Shown here: positions 33,814 to 43,001 of the stretch, piece after piece
Layout of the letters: every line of letters starts with the position of its first letter
Numbering within the stretch: position 1 is the first letter of the stretch
Origin: Anaerolineaceae bacterium
Lineage (GTDB): Bacteria > Chloroflexota > Anaerolineae > Aggregatilineales > Phototrophicaceae
Length of the DNA stretch: 47,648 bases
NCBI GenBank assembly: GCA_007693385.1
Contig: REDR01000094.1
Span: 1-47,648 of the forward strand
Reading direction: 5' to 3'
Notes under the pieces: generated by a model
Database searches by the model: none
What the model saw: the letters and a program-made list of their open reading frames with translations, nothing else
Told to the model about the DNA's origin: nothing
Position numbers and translations under genes: made by a program

Positions 33814-33828
33814 CCGCGCCGCCGGTCA
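33811..33828. terminator. Small hairpin covering two convergent stop codons
   Basis: TGACCG-CGCCGC-CGGTCA is a perfect six-base stem; its two arms begin with the TGA stops of the secreted protein gene and of the opposite PBP gene. There is no T-run, so terminator function is doubtful. Confidence 0.35.
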
Positions 33829-36800
33829 TTGCACCGTGATAGCGATTTCATAGGGCGGCTGGAGCAGGTTGCCGTCATTGCCGATCATGACCAGCCGCAG
33901 GCCATAATTACCCGGCGGCAGTACCGGCAATGTGCCCAGTTGCCCGTTCACCACGCTATCGTAACGCACATCTTGAATATCAGTCCAGTTGTTGAACTGG
34001 CCGCCGATGATCTCCACTTTGTAGAACCATGCTTGCTCCGGCGTGAATTGCGCCGTGCCCATGATCGGCATTGCGCCGTTAACGATTTCGCCCTGCGCCG
34101 GTGAGGTGATGAGCGTGGTGACGACTGCCGGGCCGCTAGGCGCGAGGCCGCCGCCGGTCAGCAATTCCAGCGTGCAGTCGATGGACGGCAGGAACGCCAG
34201 CCCGCGAGCCTGCGCGAAGCGTTCGGCTTCTGCCGCGTCACTGGGGAATAGAGGCGGCGCGATGAACAGTAATTCTTGCGCGTTGACGCCTTCCATGCCG
34301 ATGGCCTCTATCGGCACGCGGCAATAGCGCGGCGGCGGCGGCGCGGTTTCGCCCGGCGCTACCTGAAACGTGATGGCCTGTGCGATGGCCGGATTTAGCG
34401 GCATGGCAACCGTGCGATATACGCCCGGCTCCACTTCTTGCACGTATGTGCCGGTTTGCGGCACGACATCCGCCGGACGCGGCGGCTCGGATTGCGCGAC
34501 TAGCCGCCCGGTGCCGTCCGGTAACGCGGCGGGCGAATCGAGGAACCATTCAGTGATGCGGCGCGGGCAATCGGTGGCCGGATCGTACAGACTGCGGACA
34601 TCGCAAATCTGCCGTTGCGACATGCCGGGCGGCGGCGCGGGGCGATCCGGCAATAGCTGGCCGTCCACGCGGAAATGCCGCATGAAATTGTCGTTGCCGT
34701 AGATGGCGTTCATCGTCTGATTCCAGATCGGGGCGGCACCGGCCACGCCGGACGTATTCTGCATCGGGCGTCCGTCGTTGTTGCCCACCCACACGCCAAC
34801 CGCGACGTTGGACGTATAGCCCACCGTCCAGTTATCGCGCACCTGATCGGTGGTGCCGGTCTTGACCGCCGCCGGAATGTTATCCATGCGTAGCGGACTG
34901 TTCGCGCCGAAAGCTGGCGTGCGCGAGGGGTTATCGCTCAGCATGTCGGTCATCAAGAAGGCGATGCGCGGATCAAGCACGGATTCGCCTAGCCCGCGTC
35001 GGCTGACCGTTTCGGCGGTGCGATTGACCGGACGGCGCTCGTATGTGGCCGGGCACCCGTTTTCGTATTCGTAGATGATGTTGTTGTCCGGGCCGAGTAC
35101 GCACAGGATCGAAGTCGTCGGCACTAACGCGCCCTGATTGGCGAACACCGCGAAGCCGCGAGTCAATTCGATCAGCGTCATCTCGCCGCCACCCAGCGTC
35201 AACGAGATGCCGAAGCGCGACGCATCCAACCCCAGACTTTGCACGCCGAAGCGCCGCATCAGATGCAGGAAGTAATCCACGCCGACATAACGCACGGTCT
35301 GCACGGCGGGGATGTTGTAGCTGTTAGCCAGCGCGTAACGCATCCGCATTGGCCCGTGTACGCTACCGTCGTAGTTACGCGGGATGTACGGCGGCTGACC
35401 GGCTTCGCTGATGGTGACGCGGGTATCCCAGATCACATCGCCGGGCGTCATGCCCAATTCCAGCGCGGCGGAGTAGGTGAACGGCTTCACCGTGCTTCCG
35501 GGCTGGCGCAGGCGATTCGTCACGTTCACGCGCCCGTCGATGGCGTCGTTGTTATAGTCGATACTACCCACCATCGCCATGATTTCGCCGGTCATCGGCT
35601 TGAGGACGAGAACCGCCGCGTTGCTCATGTTCTGCGCCGCGCTCATGCTGTTGATCTGTTGTGCGGCGATGCGTTGCGTCTGTTCGTGCAATTCAAGGTC
35701 TACGGTGGTGAACACCTTCAGGCCGCCGCGTGCGAATTCTTCTTCGCCATAACCCAATTCACGCATCAATCCGCGTAGTTCGTTCTGCGCGTAGACGGTG
35801 AAATGCGGGGCGCGGAGGTCGATATACGGGTCGGGGCGCAGGGCGTACCCTTGCGCGTAGGCCGCATCGCGCTCCGCCTGTGTGGTGAAGCCGTCCTTCA
35901 CCATCTCATCCAGCACGCGCACCCAGCGCCGCCGGACGGCTTCTTGCACCAGTGGGTCAGTGCTGAACGGGTCTAGCTCGGCGGGCGCTTGCGGCAGTCC
36001 GGCCAGAAGCGCGGCTTCCGCCAGCGTCAGGTCGTTGACATCTTTATCAAAGTAGATGCGCGAAGCGGCCTGCACCCCGTAGGCTAGATTGCCGTAGTAG
36101 ATTTCGTTCAGGTACATCTCCAGAATGTCGTCTTTGCTACGCCGTGCGGTCAGCGCGATAGCCAGCGCGATCTCTTCGATTTTGCGCTGTGGGCTTCGCT
36201 CGGCGCGATAGGCCGGTTCAAATAGCACATTGCGGACGAGTTGCTGGGTGATGGTACTGCCGCCCGGCGTCTGTTCGCCGCTATCCGCGCCGACGAAAGC
36301 CAGAAACGCGACGGTGGTCGCCGGAATGTCCACGCCGATATTGCTATAAAAGCCGTCGTCCTCAATGGCGAGCGTGGCGTCGATCAGATGTTGCGGCACA
36401 TCCTCAAGCGGCACGTTGGTTCTGCGGCCTTCGTCGAACACCTCAAAAAGCGGGCGTCCGGCGCGGTCATAGATGAATGTGCTCTGAAAGTTCTCGTAGC
36501 GCTCTAGCTGGGCGACGCGCTCGCCGAGTAGCTGGTCGATGCGGACATACGCTATCGCGCTGGTGATGCCGGTTATCAGCGTCATGCCGCCGCAAAACGT
36601 CAGCAGAAGCGCGACGAAGATCGTCGTACAGCCAATCCCTTTTGACTTGCGGCGCGGCGGTAGCACCTTCGCCCCATCTCGCGCCTGTGGCCGTGACTTG
36701 GCGGGGGCGGCGGGGATGGCCGGACGCTGGGGCGGGGTGGTCGGGCGCTGGTAACGCGCATCTTGCGCGGATTGGCGCACCGGCGGTATATTCTGCACGG

Positions 36801-37260
36801 TGGCGGGCGCTCTCTCCTGCCTGTTTCCGGCCATTGTCTGATCGGCGGGCGGCGGTGCGCTTCCGGCGCGGGGGTTGGGCATCGTCGCCCACTTGCTGAC
36901 CGGCGAGTCGTCCGTCGCTTCGTCGTCGCCACGATCACGCGGCAAGCGGAAGGGCACGTCCATGTCCATCGTATACTCATTCGCCGACTCTGCGCCGCTT
37001 GAATCCGCCTTTGCCGGTTTTTCGAGTGGCGGGTCGCTGGCGTGCAGGCGGGCGATTTCCGCCGTGTTTGGTTCGCCGTCACTGCTGGCTTTTTCGCCCG
37101 CGTGCGGCGCGGTCATCTCCTGCGAATCGGCGGCAGGCTCTAGCGGCTCGGTATCTAGTTTGTGGATGTCTTCGCTCGCGTCGTCGTCGTTCTGCTCGTA
37201 CCCGGGTTCGATGGGCAGGTGGAACGGTACATCATCATCACGTTTTTTGTCGTCTGGCAT
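33826..37260 (-). CDS. Class A penicillin-binding protein (glycosyltransferase/transpeptidase)
   Basis: 1144 residues. A long disordered cytosolic head (1-207), one TM (211-236), glycosyltransferase GT51 domain (about 255-430; catalytic Glu300 in AIEDDGFY, then GGSTITQQLVRN), linker, and transpeptidase domain (about 545-860) with SxxK Ser589-Lys592, SxN Ser646-Asn648 and KTG Lys800. It polymerises and cross-links peptidoglycan outside the membrane. The tail adds about 250 residues and ends in an Ig-like fold (about 1055-1144). The head carries the short motif DVPFxLP twice (10-16 and 101-107). Weak ribosome binding site. Possible -10 TATAAT at 37295-37300 is on the opposite strand, for menA. 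Confidence 0.96.
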   Translation of the reverse strand: MPDDKKRDDDVPFHLPIEPGYEQNDDDASEDIHKLDTEPLEPAADSQEMTAPHAGEKASSDGEPNTAEIARLHASDPPLEKPAKADSSGAESANEYTMDMDVPFRLPRDRGDDEATDDSPVSKWATMPNPRAGSAPPPADQTMAGNRQERAPATVQNIPPVRQSAQDARYQRPTTPPQRPAIPAAPAKSRPQARDGAKVLPPRRKSKGIGCTTIFVALLLTFCGGMTLITGITSAIAYVRIDQLLGERVAQLERYENFQSTFIYDRAGRPLFEVFDEGRRTNVPLEDVPQHLIDATLAIEDDGFYSNIGVDIPATTVAFLAFVGADSGEQTPGGSTITQQLVRNVLFEPAYRAERSPQRKIEEIALAIALTARRSKDDILEMYLNEIYYGNLAYGVQAASRIYFDKDVNDLTLAEAALLAGLPQAPAELDPFSTDPLVQEAVRRRWVRVLDEMVKDGFTTQAERDAAYAQGYALRPDPYIDLRAPHFTVYAQNELRGLMRELGYGEEEFARGGLKVFTTVDLELHEQTQRIAAQQINSMSAAQNMSNAAVLVLKPMTGEIMAMVGSIDYNNDAIDGRVNVTNRLRQPGSTVKPFTYSAALELGMTPGDVIWDTRVTISEAGQPPYIPRNYDGSVHGPMRMRYALANSYNIPAVQTVRYVGVDYFLHLMRRFGVQSLGLDASRFGISLTLGGGEMTLIELTRGFAVFANQGALVPTTSILCVLGPDNNIIYEYENGCPATYERRPVNRTAETVSRRGLGESVLDPRIAFLMTDMLSDNPSRTPAFGANSPLRMDNIPAAVKTGTTDQVRDNWTVGYTSNVAVGVWVGNNDGRPMQNTSGVAGAAPIWNQTMNAIYGNDNFMRHFRVDGQLLPDRPAPPPGMSQRQICDVRSLYDPATDCPRRITEWFLDSPAALPDGTGRLVAQSEPPRPADVVPQTGTYVQEVEPGVYRTVAMPLNPAIAQAITFQVAPGETAPPPPRYCRVPIEAIGMEGVNAQELLFIAPPLFPSDAAEAERFAQARGLAFLPSIDCTLELLTGGGLAPSGPAVVTTLITSPAQGEIVNGAMPIMGTAQFTPEQAWFYKVEIIGGQFNNWTDIQDVRYDSVVNGQLGTLPVLPPGNYGLRLVMIGNDGNLLQPPYEIAITVQ

Positions 37261-37402
37261 CAGTTATTTTGCTCTATACCCATCATCATCACGCTATAAT
37301 GGATATGATAGTTGATGTAGTATGCCCCCGTCTACAGGTAAGGCTAAACGACTGCCTGACGGTCACGGTACGCTAACCGACGAATGAACGGAGTTAACAT
37401 TG

Positions 37403-38338
37403 ATGATAGACGCGCAGAAACACCCGAAAATCGCGGCATGGTACAGCGCCACCCGCCCCCGCGTTTTCACCGCTACTTATGTCCCTATCGCGCTGGCCGG
37501 TGTGGTCGCGCTGGATGATGGCGTGTTCCGCCTTTTGCCTTTCGTGCTGGCGCTGATCGGCACGCTTTTTTTGCAGACCGGCGCGAATCTGGTCAACGAG
37601 TATTTCGACTTCCGGCGCGGCGCGGATACGCTGAAGGAGGCCGGACAGGGCTTGACGATCAAGCAGAAAATCCTGACGCCGGAGGAAGTCCGCAACGGTG
37701 CGGCGTTGAGCATCGTGGTCGGCGCGTTGATCGGCCTGTTCTTGCTGGCGCATAGCGGCCCGTTGCTGTGGGTGATCGGCGTGGGCGGCGTGCTGGTCGC
37801 CATCACGTACACCGCCGGGCCGTTCCCGCTCGCCTATAACGGGCTGGGTGAGGTGGCGGCGGGCGTGTTCATGGGACCGGCGATTGTGGTCGGCGCGTAT
37901 TACGTGATGCACCCGTTCGTAGACTGGAATCTGGTGTGGATTTCCGTACCCATCGGGTTGATGGTGGCCGCTATCCTGCACGCCAACAACATCCGCGACA
38001 TGCCCGCAGACCGCGCCGTGAACAAGCGCACGCTGGCGGTGATCTTCGGGCGGCGCGTCGCCAATCACGAATACGCGGTTTTGACGTTGGGCGCGTATGT
38101 GGCGCTGGTGGCGCTGGTCGCGCTTCGCTTGATGCCGCCTTTCGCTTTGATCGCGCTGGTGACTCTGCCGGAAGCGTATCAACTGACGCGCATCTATTAC
38201 ACCGCCGACGACGTGCCGACGATGCATCAGGCACAGGGGCGCACCGCCCGCCTGCACGGGCGCTTCGGCTATCTGATCGCGCTGGGCTGGCTGTTATGGC
38301 TGATTTTCGGCCTTGTGGTCGGCGGATTATTCGCGTAA
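37403..38338 (+). CDS. menA: 1,4-dihydroxy-2-naphthoate prenyltransferase
   Basis: 311 residues from the ATG at 37403 (GGAG nine bases upstream; a TTG sits one codon earlier). UbiA-superfamily membrane enzyme with about eight or nine TM helices. First Asp-rich motif NEYFDFRRGAD (polyprenyl diphosphate-Mg binding) and second motif NNIRDMPADRAVNKRTLAV match MenA, which attaches the prenyl tail to DHNA in menaquinone synthesis. No other men genes are adjacent. Length is normal. The upstream 141-base gap has a TATAAT at 37295-37300 without a clear -35. Confidence 0.9.
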   Translation: MIDAQKHPKIAAWYSATRPRVFTATYVPIALAGVVALDDGVFRLLPFVLALIGTLFLQTGANLVNEYFDFRRGADTLKEAGQGLTIKQKILTPEEVRNGAALSIVVGALIGLFLLAHSGPLLWVIGVGGVLVAITYTAGPFPLAYNGLGEVAAGVFMGPAIVVGAYYVMHPFVDWNLVWISVPIGLMVAAILHANNIRDMPADRAVNKRTLAVIFGRRVANHEYAVLTLGAYVALVALVALRLMPPFALIALVTLPEAYQLTRIYYTADDVPTMHQAQGRTARLHGRFGYLIALGWLLWLIFGLVVGGLFA

Positions 38339-38412
38339 AACCTGTTTTTCGGCTACGCTAGATAGTGACTTTTTAATGGTCGTTACTTTTATGTGTGAAG
38401 GATACCTACAAC

Positions 38413-39516
38413 ATGCGTGGATGCTTGGGTTTTTTCATGTACATCTTGCTCACGTTCCCCATCGTTCTCGGTTCGCTGTTCGCAGTGGCCGCCGTGCAAT
38501 GGGTGCTGGATCGTGACTTTTATGGCGACATCCTGACGGACGATGCGCTCTTCGATGCGTTCTACTCGGACGCTTTCCCGCGTAGTTTCACCGAGGATGC
38601 GTTCTCGATGGAATTCAATCCTGAAGAACAGTCGAATCTGGCGCTGGCTTCCGCCCTGCGCGAGATCGTGCCGCAGGACTATCTGACCGCCGAGATTCGC
38701 GGCTTTGTCGATGAGTTCTTCGACTTTCTGGAAGGCCGGACGGATAAATTCGACTTCCAGCTGAATTTAGTGCCGGTGCGCGAGAACCTGATAGGCGAGC
38801 CGGGCGGACGCTTCGCGGATGCGCTGGTGGCTAGTCTGCCGGAATGTTCACCCGGCGAGCAACAGACATACGGCGATAGCGAGGTGTTATCGTGTATTCC
38901 GCAAGGCGTGAGCGAGCAGGAAGCGGCGCAGGCTATCCGCGCTGTATTGCCCGATGTCGCGGCGGACTTACCGGCGTTACTCTCCTTGCAGGACGAGCCG
39001 ATCCTGCGTGACTTCGACTGGCCGGAATTCTCCGCTAGTGATGTGCGCTCGGCGGTGTCGAACGGGGCGCTGATTCTGGCTGGTTCGATGTTGTTCATCA
39101 CAGCGCTGATTGGCGGCGGATTGCGTCCGCGTCGGCTGTTGCTGTGGATAGGCTTGATGCTGGTGCTTCCGGCGTTGATCGTGCTGGCGTCCGGTCAGGG
39201 CATCAACAGCGACGGCTTGGAGCAAGAAATCCGCGTGGAGATATTGCAATCTGAGGACGGCGTGCGCCAGAGCGAAGTATTCGACATCGCGCTGGCCGAT
39301 ACCATCGTGGACGCGATCAAGCGCATCGGCAATAGCTTCGTGCAGGTCGGCGGTATCGCGCTGGTGATCGCCATTGTGTTGACGCTGGCCGGGTTCTTGA
39401 TGCCGGGTGGTGGTCGTAAGCGGCACGGCGATTCTGACCTGAATTTGCCGCCGAGCGGAAGCGGCAATATCCGCGTGCCGCGTTCCGACAGCGATTCGCC
39501 GATCAAGGGTATATAA
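38413..39516 (+). CDS. Uncharacterised four-TM membrane protein
   Basis: 367 residues from the ATG at 38413 (GAAGGA ten bases upstream; a GTG six codons earlier is in frame). TM1 at about 6-29, then a 190-residue outer domain that is acidic, helical and has two Cys (CSPGEQQ and LSCIPQG) likely to pair; TM2 and TM3 at about 222-240 and 247-265, a second outer loop, TM4 at about 317-338, and a short basic then Ser/Asp-rich cytosolic tail ending SDSPIKGI. Not recognised. Between menA and an ABC permease, all rightward, but gaps of 74 and 96 bases leave the operon open. Confidence 0.72.
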   Translation: MRGCLGFFMYILLTFPIVLGSLFAVAAVQWVLDRDFYGDILTDDALFDAFYSDAFPRSFTEDAFSMEFNPEEQSNLALASALREIVPQDYLTAEIRGFVDEFFDFLEGRTDKFDFQLNLVPVRENLIGEPGGRFADALVASLPECSPGEQQTYGDSEVLSCIPQGVSEQEAAQAIRAVLPDVAADLPALLSLQDEPILRDFDWPEFSASDVRSAVSNGALILAGSMLFITALIGGGLRPRRLLLWIGLMLVLPALIVLASGQGINSDGLEQEIRVEILQSEDGVRQSEVFDIALADTIVDAIKRIGNSFVQVGGIALVIAIVLTLAGFLMPGGGRKRHGDSDLNLPPSGSGNIRVPRSDSDSPIKGI

Positions 39517-39528
39517 AGGCGACTCACA

Positions 39529-39612
39529 AGCGGCTCTCATGTGTGCTTTAGCGTTTTGATCTATCTTTACAGATCATATCTACGGAGATAGACAACGAAA
39601 GCCAGAGCCGCT
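39529..39612 (+). promoter_or_regulatory. Nested inverted repeats in the leader of the ABC permease gene
   Basis: AGCGGCTCT (39529-39537) is the exact complement of AGAGCCGCT (39604-39612), which touches the ATG at 39613. Inside it TCTATCT (39560-39566) pairs with AGATAGA (39586-39592), and GATCT (39558-39562) can instead pair with AGATC (39571-39575). No good ribosome binding site lies close to the ATG. Folding would bury the start region. Confidence 0.45.
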
Positions 39613-42186
39613 ATGTGGGTTATTTTACGTTTAGCAGAGAGAAATATCAGCAGGCGCTTTTTACAGAGCCTGCTTTTTGTGTTGGGTGTGGCGCTGGGCG
39701 TGGCGATGATCGTCGCCATTGACGTGGCGAACGGTTCGGCGCGGCGGGCGTTCAGCCTCAGCGCGGATAGCGTCACCGGCAATACCACGCACCAGATCAT
39801 CGGCGGGCCGTCCGGCTTGCCCACCGAATTATACCGCACGGTGCGCGTCGATCTTGGCATCCGCGAGAGTGCGCCGGTCATTGATGAGATGGTGCGGGCG
39901 CTGGAGTTCGATAACCAGTCAATGCGGCTATTCGGCGTGGACACGTTCGCCGAAGCGCCGTTTCGCGGTTATTTGCAGGCGGTGCAGGTCGATAGCGAGA
40001 ACACATCGCCGGATGGATTCAACGCGCTGAATCGCTTCCTGACCGGTGATGGCGCGGTGCTGGTATCGCGCACCATCGCGGAGCGTCACGGCCTTGACGC
40101 GGGCGACGAGTTGACCATCCGCGCCGGTTCGCGGGCGGTCACGGTGCAGATCGTCGGCCTGCTACAACCGAATGATGCGGTCAGTCAGCAGGCGATTGAC
40201 GATCTACTGCTGGCCGACATCGCCACCGCGCAGGAGATTCTCGGCATTGCCGGACGCCTGACGCGCATCGACTTGATTTTGCCGGAGGCCACCGCCGACG
40301 AGCGCCTCGCACAGATTGAGGCGGTGTTACCGGCGGGGGCGCTGGTCGGCCCGGTAGCGGATGGTGCGGACACGCTGGGGCAGATGACCGAAGCCTTCGA
40401 GTTGAATTTGCAGGCGTTGAGCTTGCTGGCGTTGGTGGTCGGCGCGTTCTTGATCTACAACACGGTGATGTTCAGCGTCGTTCAGCGCCGCCCGTTGATC
40501 GGCATTATGCGCTCGTTGGGCTTCACACAGCGCCAGATTTTCGGCCTGATACTCAGCGAAGCGTTCCTGCTGGGGCTGGTCGGTACGTTGCTGGGGCTGG
40601 GGCTGGGCGTGATCTTCGGGCGCGGCGCGGTCAATCTGGTGGCGCAGACTATCAGCGATCTGTACTTCACGGTGAACGTGCAACAGGTCAACGTGCCGAC
40701 GTTCACGCTGGTGAAGGGCGCATTCGTCGGCGTATTCGCCAGCGTCGGCGCGGCATTACTTCCCGCATGGAACGCGACGCGCACGCCGCCGGTCGGCGCG
40801 ATGCGCCGGAGCGATCAAGAGCAGAGCGCCCGCGTGTTGATGCCGTACATCACCGCCGCCGCTCTGCTCTCGGTGATCGTCGGGGTGGTTTTGCTCAACC
40901 TGCCGACGCCGCGCATTGAAGTGAGCTTCGCCGGTCTGTTTGCGATTGTGGTCGGCGGCGCGTTCTTCACGCCGTTGGTGCTGGTGCTGGTGTTGCAGGC
41001 GGTCACGCCGTTGACGGGGGCGCTGTTCGGCGTGGTGGGGCGCATGGCGCCGCGTGCGGTGATCCGTTCGCTAAGCCGTACATCTATCGCGGTGGCGGCG
41101 TTGACGGTGGCAATCAGTGTGATCGTCGGCGTCAGCGTGATGATCGCCAGTTTCCGCAACACGGTTGATGACTGGTTGACGACCACGCTGGGCGGCGACA
41201 TCTTCATCTCGCCGCCGTTGCTGACATCCAACCAGACGACGGTCAGCGTCGATCCGGCGGTGCGCGATATTCTGGCGGAGGTGGAAGGCGTGCTGGAAAT
41301 ATCGGCGGCGCGGAGTACCGTCGCCATCGCGCCGGATTTCCCCGATATGCCGCCGGTCAATTTGCAGGCGGTGGAGAGCGACATCGCGCCGGATCGCGGC
41401 TTCGTGTGGCGCGACGTTGACGACTACTGGGCGGCGATGCAAGCGGGCGCGGTGATGGTCAGCGAGCCGTTCGCCTTCCGGCGCGGCATCGACCGCGACA
41501 ACAACCGCCTGACGCTGGTCACAGATCGCGGGGTGCAGACGTTCGATGTGGTCGGTGTGTTCTACGATTACACCACCGATCAGGGGCGCGTGTTGATGGC
41601 GGAGAACGTGTACCGCGATCTATACGACGATCTGTTCATCACGTCGGTGGCGCTGTTCATCACGCCTGACGCCGAACTGGACCGCGTGATTGAAAACGTC
41701 CGCGCCGCGCTGGTTGGCTATGACCTCAGCGTGCAGTCGAACCGCGATTTGCGCGTCGGCGTGTTCGACGTGTTCGACAACGCCTTCGCTATCACGGTAG
41801 CGTTGCGCCTGCTGGCGACGCTGGTCGCGTTCATCGGCATCTTGAGCGCGTTGCTCTCCCTGCAATTGGAGAACACGCGGCAATATGGCGTGCTTCGCGC
41901 TAACGGCATGACGCCGCGCCAACTGTGGGATTTCACGCTGATACAGACCGGCCTGATGGGGCTGGTGGCCGGATTGCTGGCGATCCCGATTGGTCTGGCG
42001 CTGTCGCTGGTGTTGCTGTTCGTGATTAACGTGCGCTCGTTCGGCTGGACGATGGATTTCTACTGGGTGCCGCGTGAATTCATTGAGGCGTTTATGGTGG
42101 CGGTGGTGGCGTCGCTGGTGGCCGGTGTGTATCCGGGGATTCGCATGATGCGGCTGGTCACGGCGCGGGCATTGCGGAGCGAATAG
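39613..42186 (+). CDS. ABC transporter permease, FtsX/MacB type
   Basis: 857 residues. Two FtsX-type halves: TM1 at about 18-38 (LLFVLGVALGVAMIVAI), a MacB-like extracytoplasmic domain, three TMs near 265-395 (LLALVVGAFLIYNTVMFSVVQRR is the FtsX signature), then TMs near 415-510, a second outer domain, and three final TMs near 725-850 (FIGILSALLSLQLENTRQYG). Proteins of this size move lipoproteins or peptides, or signal by mechanotransmission, with a separate LolD/MacB-like ATPase. That ATPase gene is not adjacent, so it is an orphan here. Convergent with the hydrolase gene, 8 bases between stops. Confidence 0.9.
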   Translation: MWVILRLAERNISRRFLQSLLFVLGVALGVAMIVAIDVANGSARRAFSLSADSVTGNTTHQIIGGPSGLPTELYRTVRVDLGIRESAPVIDEMVRALEFDNQSMRLFGVDTFAEAPFRGYLQAVQVDSENTSPDGFNALNRFLTGDGAVLVSRTIAERHGLDAGDELTIRAGSRAVTVQIVGLLQPNDAVSQQAIDDLLLADIATAQEILGIAGRLTRIDLILPEATADERLAQIEAVLPAGALVGPVADGADTLGQMTEAFELNLQALSLLALVVGAFLIYNTVMFSVVQRRPLIGIMRSLGFTQRQIFGLILSEAFLLGLVGTLLGLGLGVIFGRGAVNLVAQTISDLYFTVNVQQVNVPTFTLVKGAFVGVFASVGAALLPAWNATRTPPVGAMRRSDQEQSARVLMPYITAAALLSVIVGVVLLNLPTPRIEVSFAGLFAIVVGGAFFTPLVLVLVLQAVTPLTGALFGVVGRMAPRAVIRSLSRTSIAVAALTVAISVIVGVSVMIASFRNTVDDWLTTTLGGDIFISPPLLTSNQTTVSVDPAVRDILAEVEGVLEISAARSTVAIAPDFPDMPPVNLQAVESDIAPDRGFVWRDVDDYWAAMQAGAVMVSEPFAFRRGIDRDNNRLTLVTDRGVQTFDVVGVFYDYTTDQGRVLMAENVYRDLYDDLFITSVALFITPDAELDRVIENVRAALVGYDLSVQSNRDLRVGVFDVFDNAFAITVALRLLATLVAFIGILSALLSLQLENTRQYGVLRANGMTPRQLWDFTLIQTGLMGLVAGLLAIPIGLALSLVLLFVINVRSFGWTMDFYWVPREFIEAFMVAVVASLVAGVYPGIRMMRLVTARALRSE

Positions 42187-42194
42187 CGCCGAAA

Positions 42195-42998
42195 TCAGGC
42201 GTCGGCAGACGCGATCAGGCGCGTGATGAACTCAGCCGAATCCGCCATGACTTGCCCCGCGTCGATGTCCTGCGGCAAGATGTGGCCGCTGTGCGCGTAG
42301 GTGTGCGACTGCACGCGGGCATTCAGTAGCCGATTCGCCAGCAAGCGCTGATTGTTGATCGGCACGGTGGGGTCGGCGGTGGAGTAGAGCGTCAACACCG
42401 GCGCATGGACGGCGGTTAGCACGCGCCGCGTCACGCGCATCAATTCGTACAGGTTCTCGATGCTCTGCGCCGTCCAGATGTCATAGCGCACCCGCCCGCG
42501 TACCGGCTCGCCGCGCCGCGCTTGTTCGGCGCGAATGTGGTCGGGCAGATGTGAGCCATCCGCCCCGTTGAGGTACGGGCGGGCGTACTTGATCCACCGC
42601 GCCCGACTCATCGCGCCTTCATTGGGCAAAGTTAGCGGGGAGGCCATCACGACCAGCGCGGAGGCATCATGCCACGCGCCGAGTAACAGCGCCAGCAATC
42701 CGCCCATGCTGTGCCCGCAGACCACGACGCGCTCGCATTGCCCGCGCAGGACGTGGTAGCCATCCAGCGCGGCATGATACCAGTCTTGCCAGCGTGTGCG
42801 CTGTATCGCACGATGATCGCGCAGGCCATGACCGGGCAGGCGCACGCCGTACACCGTGCGCCCCGTCTCCGCGAGATGCTGGCCGTACCAGCGCATTTCA
42901 TCCGGCGATGCGTTGAGTCCGTGCAGGCACAGACAGCCGGTTTCATCGCCGCGAAAGAAGAACGGCTCGGCATACGGCATGATCGACGGTTCGCGCAT
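42195..42998 (-). CDS. Alpha/beta hydrolase, carboxylesterase/monoacylglycerol lipase type
   Basis: 267 residues, ATG at 42998 with GGAAG nine bases upstream. Ser97 in GHSMGG is the nucleophile, Asp209 in STADPTVP and His239 in HSGHIL complete the triad; LHGLNASPDE at 25-34 holds the oxyanion region. This is the Est30/thermostable carboxylesterase group that hydrolyses short or medium acyl esters. Cytosolic (no signal peptide). It starts 3 bases after the stop of the lipoprotein gene upstream, so the pair is an operon. Confidence 0.9.
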   Translation of the reverse strand: MREPSIMPYAEPFFFRGDETGCLCLHGLNASPDEMRWYGQHLAETGRTVYGVRLPGHGLRDHRAIQRTRWQDWYHAALDGYHVLRGQCERVVVCGHSMGGLLALLLGAWHDASALVVMASPLTLPNEGAMSRARWIKYARPYLNGADGSHLPDHIRAEQARRGEPVRGRVRYDIWTAQSIENLYELMRVTRRVLTAVHAPVLTLYSTADPTVPINNQRLLANRLLNARVQSHTYAHSGHILPQDIDAGQVMADSAEFITRLIASADA

Positions 42999-43001
42999 GT
43001 C

